Source of the DNA: Clostridia bacterium
Lineage (GTDB): Bacteria > Bacillota > Clostridia > Oscillospirales > Acutalibacteraceae
DNA: 10,783 nucleotides
Assembly: GCA_900771185.1 (NCBI GenBank)
Contig: CAAGND010000162.1
Location: 1 to 10,783, forward strand
Reading direction: 5' to 3'
Shown: piece after piece, positions 1-6,046 of the stretch
Numbering within the stretch: the first letter of the stretch is position 1
How the letters are laid out: each line of letters opens with the position of its first letter
Position numbers and translations under genes: made by a program
Notes under the pieces: generated by a model
Seen by the model: only the letters and a program-made list of their open reading frames with translations
What the model was told of the DNA's origin: nothing
Databases searched by the model: none

Positions 1-197
1 CGGTGATTTTCAACGCGCTTATAGTCGGAGCTGAAATCACCTTTCTTTTTCCGTCCGGCTCGGAGGAGCCGGGACTTGCGGCCTTTGCCATTTCCGCTTT
101 GGAGGTTGGAGCCGGTGAGTTGGTTGTCTGCCTGGCACTCGGACTTCCGCTGTATTCGGCGCTCGGAAAAACCAAACTGTTCTCCGACAGAAAATAG
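1..197 (+). CDS. queT: QueT-like transporter, C-terminal fragment
   Basis: This is the last 65 codons of a gene that begins before the window. The visible protein is hydrophobic, with a stretch reading NALIVGAEITFLF, a second membrane segment around AISALEVGAGELVVCLALGLPLY, and a short basic tail ending in SDRK. The NALIVGAE and GELVV..LGLPL pattern resembles the C-terminus of the QueT family, integral membrane proteins thought to be the substrate-specific component of ECF-type transporters for queuosine precursors. The first codons in the window include a GTG, but this is internal because the family is about three times longer. QueT genes are often controlled by a preQ1 riboswitch, which would lie outside the window. 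The family call rests on a short remnant; another small multi-pass transporter subunit is possible. Confidence 0.65.
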   Translation, partial: VIFNALIVGAEITFLFPSGSEEPGLAAFAISALEVGAGELVVCLALGLPLYSALGKTKLFSDRK

Positions 198-254
198 GAG
201 AAAAGTGCGGTTCCACGTCATGTTTTGATTTGTTCTTTAAAGGAGGCGCAGACC

Positions 255-1340
255 ATGAAAAAATTGAAAAGGATGCTCTGTGTTGCCATGGCGGCGGTTG
301 TGCTCGCCTGTGTGCCGGTGACCGCGTTCGCACAGGAGACATCTTCTGCTGAAATTAATTTTGACAGCGCTGTCAGCACATTTTACAGGGTGTTTGCCGC
401 CGTTCGTCACTGTATAGGTGACAAACTCGGCTTCAATGAGATTGAAAAGAGCTGTGAGCCGGAGTTCAAAGTGCCTGCGCTCGATGAGGGCTTTATTCCG
501 CAGGGCTTGTGCTATGTCAGCACGCTTGACAGCTTTGCTGTGTGTGGTTATACCGATGACGGCACCGCTTCCATACTGTGCGTTGTTGACAGAGACGGTG
601 ATGCCAGGGCTTTCAGACTTCAGAATGTCGGCGGCAGTGATTATAAGGGTCATGCGGGCGGCGTGGCATCTGACGGAAGGAATATTTTCATCACTTCGGG
701 CGGTTATGCTCACAGACTCAGGGTCAGCGATATTGCCGCGGTAAAGGACGGAGATACATTGCGTTTTGTTGACAGGTTCAATACCGGCACGAACGCCTCC
801 TTCTGCTTTTGCGATGATGATATGCTCTGGGTAGGCGAGTTCTACACCGGCGGCGGGGATTACAGCACGGATGAAACCCACCACACGGAGATCTCCTGCC
901 TTGAAAAAAGCTATTCCTGGTGTGTCGGATTCAAAATAGATGAAAACGCCGAAAATTCAATAGGTTATGATCCGTCCTCAACAGAGATTGTCACGCCCGA
1001 CTGTGTGCTCACACTGCCCAATAAGGCGCAGGGCTTCGCCAGGCTGCCTGACGGAAGCTTTGCGGTGAGCACCTCATACGGACGAAATTTTGACTCATAT
1101 TTTAAATTTTACAAAAACGTCATGGAGGATGAGCCTGACGGGTATGCTGAGATAAACGGTGAGAACGTTCCGGTGAGATATCTCAGCGCCTCAAGACTTC
1201 GCAGAGTGCAGACCATGCCCACCATGATGCAGGGAATAGATGTTGAAAACGGAAGAATGTATTTGGTGTTTGAATCCTGCGCAAATAAGTACAGCGATGC
1301 TGTCCGTGTCGTTGACGAGGTATGGTCGTTTGAGCTTTGA
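255..1340 (+). CDS. Secreted protein of unknown function, probable beta-propeller
   Basis: 361 residues from the ATG at 255, chosen because AAAGGAGG ends 8 nt upstream (241-246 core) and the reading then starts with a classic signal peptide: MKKLKR, a hydrophobic core, and an AFA|QE cleavage site near residue 26. A longer frame from a TTG at 225 lacks these. There is no lipobox, transmembrane anchor or sortase motif, so export to the outside is likely. The mature part contains spaced blade-like units: PQGLCY (82-87) then a strand and CVVDRDG; GHAGGVASDGRNIFITSGG (132-150); ASFCFCDDDMLWVGEF (181-196); AQGFARLPDGSFAVSTSYG (258-276); and MQGIDVENGRMYLVFE (325-340). The repeated QG(L/F/I) followed by two strands suggests a 5-6 bladed propeller, possibly a binding protein or lyase-like enzyme. 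No catalytic family could be assigned. It may be cotranscribed with the upstream transporter, since no promoter or terminator is evident in the 57-nt gap. Confidence 0.8.
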   Translation: MKKLKRMLCVAMAAVVLACVPVTAFAQETSSAEINFDSAVSTFYRVFAAVRHCIGDKLGFNEIEKSCEPEFKVPALDEGFIPQGLCYVSTLDSFAVCGYTDDGTASILCVVDRDGDARAFRLQNVGGSDYKGHAGGVASDGRNIFITSGGYAHRLRVSDIAAVKDGDTLRFVDRFNTGTNASFCFCDDDMLWVGEFYTGGGDYSTDETHHTEISCLEKSYSWCVGFKIDENAENSIGYDPSSTEIVTPDCVLTLPNKAQGFARLPDGSFAVSTSYGRNFDSYFKFYKNVMEDEPDGYAEINGENVPVRYLSASRLRRVQTMPTMMQGIDVENGRMYLVFESCANKYSDAVRVVDEVWSFEL

Positions 1341-1384
1341 CGGGGAGAGCTATCTTACCGTCTGATACGTTAACCGATAATGTA

Positions 1385-1413
1385 AATCGCCCCGAAGTTC
1401 GTTCGGGGCGATT
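1385..1413 (+). terminator. Rho-independent terminator-like hairpin after the secreted protein
   Basis: A perfect 12-bp stem, AATCGCCCCGAA (1385-1396) with TTCGGGGCGATT (1402-1413), closes a GTTCG loop. It lies 45 nt after the stop codon. The following GTGATTT is a poor U-tract, so termination may be partial, but the GC-rich core makes this the natural end of the transcript. Confidence 0.75.
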
Positions 1414-1504
1414 GTGATTTAAAGCGGATACAGTGTGCGATCTTCTGACCGCCTGCAATAATAATATGGCAGCCTGAAACAATATACAATTAATTTAATT
1501 TTTA

Positions 1505-1533
1505 TTGTATCTTTATACCTCTTGTGATAAAAT
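1505..1533 (+). promoter_or_regulatory. Sigma-A promoter with extended -10 for the symporter gene
   Basis: TTGTAT (1505-1510) is a weak -35, followed by a 17-nt spacer and TAAAAT (1528-1533) preceded by TGA, an extended -10 arrangement. Expected transcription start is about 1540, leaving a short leader before the ribosome site AAGGAAGTGG (1555-1564) and the ATG at 1569. The -35 is also the right half of an inverted repeat, ATACAAT (1484-1490) / ATTGTAT (1504-1510), which could be an operator. Confidence 0.6.
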
Positions 1534-1568
1534 GAAAAAAATTCCTTTTATGTTAAGGAAGTGGGACG

Positions 1569-3164
1569 ATGGCAAAAGAACGCAGGAAAATTTCCGCATG
1601 GCTCAAGGATGTTGCGGGCATTGAGGGCGACACAAAGGATTTCCTGCGCCCAGCGGTGGGCTACACCTCCGGCAACATAACTCTCGGCGGCGCGGGCTAT
1701 CCCATAAGCATGTATCACCAGCAGTACCTCACCTATGTAGAGGGGCTTGACACCAAACAGGCAGGCACCATTTCGCTGATAAGCGGCATATGGGATGCGA
1801 TAACCGATCCGATAATGGGCATAATAACCGACCACACGAGGGCGAAATCGGGCAGACACAGGCGGTATCTGCTCATAGCTGTTATACCGTTTATGATAGC
1901 CTATATAATGCGCTGGTGCTCCTTCGGCATATCGGACGGCGGGGACACCACAAGGATAATGCTTTGGTACACTGCGGCGGCTCTGCTTTACAGCACCGCT
2001 TTTACCATAGCCAGCGTGCCGCACACCTCGATGCTGCCGAACACTGCGCCGCAGTATTTTCAGCGTACTCAGTTTTTGTTTATAGAATATATGATGAACT
2101 CTGTCGGTCAGGTCTCATCATTTATCCTCACGGCGCTCATACTCAGCGAGTTCGATGTTATGACTGCCCTCAACGGACTGCCGAATCCCTCGCATGCCGA
2201 TACGAACAAGTATATGGCAATAGGTATAATCCTAGCCTTTTTCTTCGCGTGGCCGCTCGTGTATTGCTATTTCCACACATCCGAGCCGTCCTCGAAGGAT
2301 ATGCCGAAAACGCCGATAAACCTCGGCTACATATTCAACCAGTATAAGCTCGTTTTCAAAAACAGGGCTTTTCGCCAATATTTCCTGATAAGTCTTTGCT
2401 TTATGATATGCCGCGGCTTTTACAGCATAACCGACCAGTATTTCATGGTCAGCGTCGCGGACAAATACAGTCTGTTCATCTCCATGACCATTGTTTCGGG
2501 CATATCGGAATTTATGGGTACTCCGGTGAACTATTTGTTCATCAAGAAATTCGGAAAACAGTCAAGCGGCAAGATTTTGGGTCCGCTCATGGTAATCGGT
2601 CTGTTTATAACCTCGTTTATAACGCCGAACACACCCTCAGTCGTTTCGACAGTCATAATAATCATATCCTCCATCTGCTACAACTTCGGCTTCTCCGGCC
2701 CGGACTTTTTCATAGTTAATATCCAGCCCGATGTCACCGATGTGGATGAGATGATAACCGGCGAACGCCGCGAGGGCATAATAGCGACGTTTTATACCTT
2801 CTTCAGAAAGATGATTAACAGCTTCATGTCATATATTGTCGGAGCCGCCCTGTCCATGTTCGGCTATAACCCGAAGATAACGGCTCCGTCCATGCAGTCG
2901 GCAAAGACAATCTGGGGATTGAGGCTGAACTTCTCCATCCTGCCTACGATTTTTGCAGTTATAACTCTCATCACCGTCTGGAGATACAGAATGACCAAAA
3001 ACGACCATGAGAGAATAAAGGAGCTTATCCGCCAAAAGCACGAGGAGGGTGAGATTGAAATTGACGAGGAGGAGAAGCGTCGCCTTGAGGAAATCGCCGG
3101 ACAGAAGTGGGAGGATATGTGGATAAGCAAACCGGATGTTTCAGTAACTGTTGATCAAATCTAA
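1569..3164 (+). CDS. MelB-type (GPH family) sugar:cation symporter
   Basis: 531 residues of a polytopic membrane protein of the glycoside-pentoside-hexuronide:cation symporter family within the major facilitator superfamily. These carriers import glycosides or sugars with Na+ or H+ across the cytoplasmic membrane. The diagnostic region is WDAITDPIMGIITDHTRAKS (75-94) followed by GRHRRYLL: this is the MelB helix-II/loop 2-3 signature, with D76 and D80 at the positions of the cation-site aspartates of MelB. About twelve hydrophobic segments run from residue 35 to 475. The tail (about 478-531) is strongly charged (IEIDEEEKRRLEEIAGQKW) and cytoplasmic. Length is slightly above the family's usual 450-500. 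The start at 1569 has AAGGAAGTGG upstream. It appears to be a single-gene unit with its own promoter and no adjacent glycosidase, so the substrate cannot be guessed. The last eight codons (VSVTVDQI) and the stop codon lie inside the left arm of a large palindrome (3139-3309), so the native C-terminus may have been altered by an insertion. Confidence 0.92.
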   Translation: MAKERRKISAWLKDVAGIEGDTKDFLRPAVGYTSGNITLGGAGYPISMYHQQYLTYVEGLDTKQAGTISLISGIWDAITDPIMGIITDHTRAKSGRHRRYLLIAVIPFMIAYIMRWCSFGISDGGDTTRIMLWYTAAALLYSTAFTIASVPHTSMLPNTAPQYFQRTQFLFIEYMMNSVGQVSSFILTALILSEFDVMTALNGLPNPSHADTNKYMAIGIILAFFFAWPLVYCYFHTSEPSSKDMPKTPINLGYIFNQYKLVFKNRAFRQYFLISLCFMICRGFYSITDQYFMVSVADKYSLFISMTIVSGISEFMGTPVNYLFIKKFGKQSSGKILGPLMVIGLFITSFITPNTPSVVSTVIIIISSICYNFGFSGPDFFIVNIQPDVTDVDEMITGERREGIIATFYTFFRKMINSFMSYIVGAALSMFGYNPKITAPSMQSAKTIWGLRLNFSILPTIFAVITLITVWRYRMTKNDHERIKELIRQKHEEGEIEIDEEEKRRLEEIAGQKWEDMWISKPDVSVTVDQI

Positions 3165-3309
3165 GGCGCAATTCTCAGTGGCTATTTTCCTGTCATAAAT
3201 GCCAAAAATGCTCGTTAATACACAAAGTATTGCCTGCGCTTTTTAACATTTCTGACAAAAAACTATCTCACTGATAATTGCACCACGATTTAATCAGCAG
3301 TTACTCAAA
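3139..3309. repeat. 171-nt imperfect palindrome, MITE- or REP-like element
   Basis: The two halves are imperfect reverse complements of each other, centred on position 3224 (loop ACAAA 3222-3226, flanked by AATAC 3217-3221 and GTATT 3227-3231). Matching blocks from the ends inward are: AGTAACTG (3143-3150) with CAGTTACT (3298-3305); TGATCAAATC (3152-3161) with GATTTAATCA (3287-3296, 9 of 10); GCAATT (3168-3173) with AATTGC (3276-3281); TCAGTG (3175-3180) with CACTGA (3269-3274); TGTCA (3191-3195) with TGACA (3253-3257); AAATG (3197-3201) with CATTT (3248-3252); and AAAAA (3204-3208) with TTTTT (3240-3244). By eye, roughly 60 of about 85 aligned positions pair. It encodes no protein of its own. 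The left arm supplies the end and stop codon of the symporter gene. A transcript would fold into one long hairpin. The class is inferred from shape; no database comparison was possible. Confidence 0.8.
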
Positions 3310-3335
3310 GTTAATTTCAGAGGTCTGATGCAAGG

Positions 3336-3869
3336 ATGCTTGAAAAGAAAAATTATGAGGTGAATAAAAATATAAGCCTGCCCGACAGCTTTATAAACGG
3401 TCAGGCGCTCGGCGCTGTGAGCAGGATGAGATACGGGCTGTTTCCAATGTCATATAACGGCTGTGAGATGATAGCCATATGCAATTACATGCGTCTGCTC
3501 GGGAAAAAGGAAAACATTGCAGAAGTCGCGCTTGAGATGTATCCGAAAAGCTCTGTGCTCTGGGGTCTTTTCGGCTCAAACCCGTATAGATTAAAGGACT
3601 ATTTTTCTAAGCGCTCCATGCCGGAACGCCGAATAACCGATTTTAAAAAGTTTAAAACCGAGTTTCCTGCGGCTGGCAAGGGCATAGTTTCATTCTGGAC
3701 AAAGCGAGTGCTTTTATCCTCCATCCACACCGTTGCGGTGGAGGGGACGGATAACGGCGGAGTGCGGGTCTATAACTGCTTCAACAGCAGACCCGATCCG
3801 GTTGAATATGACAGCTTTGACTCCTTTATCAAAAAGAAAGCCCGGTTCATTGCGGGATATATGGTTTGA
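3336..3869 (+). CDS. Small C39-like (papain-fold) cysteine peptidase-like protein
   Basis: 177 residues with the layout of a minimal peptidase C39-like domain. SYNGCEMIAICNYMRLLG (39-56) has a cysteine (C43) at the start of a helix, SIHTVAVEG (129-137) supplies H131 on a strand, and VRVYNCFNS (143-151) follows with N147 or N150 as the possible third residue. GLFGSNPYRLKDYF (77-90) matches the usual middle region of such domains. There is no signal peptide or membrane segment, so it is predicted to be cytoplasmic, unless delivered by a non-classical route. C39-like domains include bacteriocin-leader peptidases, but also many stand-alone proteins of unknown role; no transporter or peptide precursor is next to it. 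The start at 3336 is preceded by AGAGG (3319-3323), with a rather long 12-nt spacing. The gene begins 27 nt after the palindromic element and ends at a strong terminator. Activity is untested and it could be an inactive relative. Confidence 0.7.
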   Translation: MLEKKNYEVNKNISLPDSFINGQALGAVSRMRYGLFPMSYNGCEMIAICNYMRLLGKKENIAEVALEMYPKSSVLWGLFGSNPYRLKDYFSKRSMPERRITDFKKFKTEFPAAGKGIVSFWTKRVLLSSIHTVAVEGTDNGGVRVYNCFNSRPDPVEYDSFDSFIKKKARFIAGYMV

Positions 3870-3918
3870 GCTAAATGTGAATCGGAGTGTGGAAGCATAA
3901 GATTGAGACAGAAAAACA

Positions 3919-3942
3919 GGGTCGGCATCAGCCGACCCTTAT
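3919..3942. terminator. Bidirectional terminator between convergent genes
   Basis: GGGTCGGC (3919-3926) pairs perfectly with GCCGACCC (3931-3938) around an ATCA loop. On the plus strand it is followed by TTATTTTTAT, and on the minus strand by TGTTTTTC, so it can end both the peptidase-like gene (stop at 3869) and the convergent kinase-like gene (stop at 3962). Confidence 0.88.
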
Positions 3943-3961
3943 TTTTATATTTGCTATTCGC

Positions 3962-5668
3962 TCAGTTCCCAAGCAGTCTGTCTATTATCGAACTGCCGGA
4001 GCCTCCGGAGGAATCATCCTGTGAGCCGCTCTGAGTTTCATCGTTTGAGGCGGGCGAGACGGTGAGCTCAATCCTTGTACCCTTTTCGAGCTTTGTGCCC
4101 GGCTCGTGAGACATTGAAACGACAACGCCGTCAGTGTTTCCGCCGACCGCAGTGCAGATAAATCCGCTCTGAGTGAGTATACTCTTTGCCTCCTCATAGT
4201 TGAGTCCGAAGACGTCGGGCACCTCAACAGGCTCCTTGCCGTTGCTGATGACGAGTTCTATCTCACTGCCGATGCCGACAGTGGTCTGTGCGGAAAGGCT
4301 CTGTGAGATAACGTAGCCTTTCTTCACTGTGTCGCTGTATTCGTATTTTATAATAAAGGTAAACTTACCCTCCCACACGGGATTCTTGGAAATCGCATCG
4401 TAGCTCAGCCCCGTAAAGTCGGGCACAATAATGGTTTGGGTGGTTTCCGACTCGGAGACGGAGGACAGGGTGGTCTGTTCGGTTGTGTCCTTGTTAGGGG
4501 ACACAAAGTTATCCTTGAAAACCGTGAACATCAGAACGACGAATATGATGACACCGACCAACAGCGTGATTCCCAATGTTATGAGAAAAGCTATGAGTGT
4601 GTTGCGCTTTTGCTGTTTCTCCTTCGACGGATTTTCGCTGAGTATGCCGTTCGGGGCATCTTTTGCGCCCTCGTTCATGGCGTGTATTTCCCCGGCAAGC
4701 GTGGCTGTCGGTGAGGCGGAAAGATCCGCCCTCAACTGCTCAACTGAACGGGTTCGGTCCTCAGGCAGAATCTGAAGCGCGTTGACAAGCGCGTTTATGA
4801 CATATGCGGGGAGCTGTTCGGCAAATTTGCTGGGAATCATGAGCCTGTCATTTGTGACACGGGTCGTGGCAATTATCGGATCTGTTCCGATGAGTGCCCT
4901 GTAAAGCACAGCGGCAAAGGAATAGATATCGGTCCATGCGCCCTGCTGACCCTCAAAGCCATATTGTTCAATGGCAGCATATCCCGCGAAAAGCTGCGGG
5001 TTGAGATCCCCTCTGGCGGTGCGTGCCTGCCAGATGCTGAAACCGGATATTTTGACTTTCCCCTCCGGGGAAACAAACAGGGTCTGAGGAGATATTCCTC
5101 TGTGAATGATTCCTGCGGAGTGAAGGGTTCCGAGAGCTGAGAGCACGGGCATGAGCATCTGCCTGGCACGCTCCCACGGAATATACCCCGTGCTGGTCGA
5201 GAGCAGATATTCCCTGAGCGTCACATCCTCGGTGTGCTCGTATACGGCATAAGCCGTGTTATTATCCTCCACAACGTCTGTCACTTTGATGAGGGCGGAA
5301 AGCCCCATAAGACGCATCAGCTTGCGCCACAGCTCAAGAAAGCTCTGATAGCAGTCGTTGAAAGCACGCTCACAGCCCTGCATGACAGTGATGCCGAGCT
5401 CTCCGTTTTCGCGCGAGCATATGGCATCGGGCAGAAATTCTCTCACTTTCACCGCCACGCGCTCGGACATATCCCAGCCCATATAGGTGACGCCGTCGCC
5501 GTTGAAATCAATGACCTTACCTATCAGGTATCTGTTTGCCACAACAGTTTTCACCGGAAGATAAGGCGCGAGCTGAGGCGAGTCGGAGTGATATCCGCAG
5601 TAAGGACACTGCTTCTGGTCGCCGATAGGCTTCATGCAGCTCATACATAAATTATCTGTATTAGGCAT
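3962..5668 (-). CDS. Zinc-ribbon / pseudokinase / PASTA membrane receptor
   Basis: 568 residues built like a Hanks-type PASTA kinase with an added zinc ribbon. In order: CxxC-x9-CxxC zinc ribbon (C8, C11, C21, C24); kinase fold about 46-315 with a glycine-loop-like stretch (NGDGVTYMG, 56-64), VAVK with K74, GYAAIEQYG (229-237) and TDIYSFAAVLYRALIG (246-261); a basic stretch; one transmembrane helix (about 357-383); an external Thr/Ser-rich linker; two PASTA domains (about 413-476 and 481-538); and a Ser/Gly-rich tail. PASTA domains bind cell-wall muropeptides or lipid II in the PrkC/Stk families. The catalytic loop reads HRGISPQT (189-196) instead of HRDxKPxN, and the metal-binding DFG is replaced by GFS (209-211). 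Both aspartates and the loop lysine and asparagine are gone, so phosphotransfer is unlikely; a sensor or scaffold role is inferred. The ATG at 5668 has AAAAGGAAGG just upstream. It is monocistronic here. Confidence 0.9.
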   Translation of the reverse strand: MPNTDNLCMSCMKPIGDQKQCPYCGYHSDSPQLAPYLPVKTVVANRYLIGKVIDFNGDGVTYMGWDMSERVAVKVREFLPDAICSRENGELGITVMQGCERAFNDCYQSFLELWRKLMRLMGLSALIKVTDVVEDNNTAYAVYEHTEDVTLREYLLSTSTGYIPWERARQMLMPVLSALGTLHSAGIIHRGISPQTLFVSPEGKVKISGFSIWQARTARGDLNPQLFAGYAAIEQYGFEGQQGAWTDIYSFAAVLYRALIGTDPIIATTRVTNDRLMIPSKFAEQLPAYVINALVNALQILPEDRTRSVEQLRADLSASPTATLAGEIHAMNEGAKDAPNGILSENPSKEKQQKRNTLIAFLITLGITLLVGVIIFVVLMFTVFKDNFVSPNKDTTEQTTLSSVSESETTQTIIVPDFTGLSYDAISKNPVWEGKFTFIIKYEYSDTVKKGYVISQSLSAQTTVGIGSEIELVISNGKEPVEVPDVFGLNYEEAKSILTQSGFICTAVGGNTDGVVVSMSHEPGTKLEKGTRIELTVSPASNDETQSGSQDDSSGGSGSSIIDRLLGN

Positions 5669-5694
5669 ATAGAACCTTCCTTTTGAGGGACAAG

Positions 5695-5703
5695 ATTATA
5701 TCA
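5695..5703 (-). promoter_or_regulatory. Proximal extended -10 promoter for the pseudokinase gene
   Basis: On the minus strand the sequence reads TGATATAAT, a TGn extended -10 with a consensus hexamer. No good -35 is placed 16-18 nt upstream (only T-rich sequence), which extended -10 promoters tolerate. Transcription would start about 20 nt before the ATG, leaving just enough leader for the ribosome site at 5684-5675. Confidence 0.55.
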
Positions 5704-5836
5704 ATTAAAAGCTGTGCAAAAAATTTTCTCGTTTCAGGTGAGAAAAAACGGAGCCTTGTGCGGCTGTGTCGTTGAAAGACACATCACAAAATCGTTTCGG
5801 CACATCAAAGCTCTCTGTGTGATATTGCTCAAGCAT

Positions 5837-5865
5837 ATAATAACAAAAGTCACGGGTTTTGTCAA
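5837..5865 (-). promoter_or_regulatory. Distal strong minus-strand promoter
   Basis: On the minus strand, consensus TTGACA (5865-5860) is separated by exactly 17 nt from TATTAT (5842-5837), which is preceded by TGT, giving a TGn extended -10. Predicted transcription start is near 5830, about 160 nt before the pseudokinase ATG. The downstream leader contains two small hairpins and a run of six U (5748-5743). Confidence 0.6.
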
Positions 5866-5872
5866 CTTTGCG

Positions 5873-5916
5873 CACAGCAGCAAAGCGCTTGATAGCCTAT
5901 CAATTTGTCTGCTGTG
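5873..5916. promoter_or_regulatory. Nested inverted repeat with a 15-bp palindrome, possible operator
   Basis: The centre is a perfect palindrome TTGATAG-C-CTATCAA (5889-5903). Around it, AAA/TTT and CACAGCAG (5873-5880) / CTGCTGTG (5909-5916) extend the symmetry. It sits just upstream of the distal minus-strand promoter and about 70 nt upstream of the ilvE promoter, the usual position of a regulator site in a divergent region. A second, competing repeat, CTTTGC (5866-5871) / GCAAAG (5880-5885), overlaps it. No regulator family is assigned. The rest of the 378-nt gap between the pseudokinase and ilvE genes holds the promoters listed separately and no convincing gene. Confidence 0.5.
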
Positions 5917-5984
5917 TCTGCCGTTTTATCAAGTTTTCAAGAAATTTCAATTATAAAGCTTTCCATACTTGTTTATCTTAACTC

Positions 5985-6012
5985 TTGAAATCGTCGGAAT
6001 GGGTGATATAAT
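5985..6012 (+). promoter_or_regulatory. Near-consensus sigma-A promoter of the ilvE-tdk unit
   Basis: TTGAAA (5985-5990), a 16-nt spacer and TATAAT (6007-6012) preceded by TGA, making an extended -10. Transcription should start near 6019, about 28 nt before the ATG at 6047. Its position shows that the longer in-frame reading beginning at 5969 is not the translated start. Confidence 0.8.
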
Positions 6013-6046
6013 AAATATATTAAACATAAAAGATGGAGATGTTACT

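Noticed and set aside
237..884. A 215-codon antisense frame opposite the secreted-protein gene
   Set aside because: It mirrors the coding bias of the plus-strand gene, which has a signal peptide and ribosome site; the antisense product has no recognisable features.
3139..3309. Reading the long palindrome as a simple rho-independent terminator
   Set aside because: It is far too long, the arms are only partly GC-rich, and no U-run follows the outer stem.
5873..5916. Reading the nested repeat as a terminator
   Set aside because: No U-tract follows it on either strand and no gene ends beside it; an operator-like site fits better.
5714..5956. An 80-codon open frame on the plus strand between the pseudokinase and ilvE genes
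   Set aside because: No ribosome site, no recognisable protein features, and it covers promoters and inverted repeats; it looks like chance.
5969..6046. A 26-residue N-terminal extension of ilvE
   Set aside because: The near-consensus promoter at 5985-6012 lies inside it, and the family starts at the residues encoded from 6047.
5669..6046. A T-box or leucine-type leader peptide upstream of ilvE
   Set aside because: No T-box sequence or run of Leu/Ile/Val codons, and the predicted leader is only about 28 nt.
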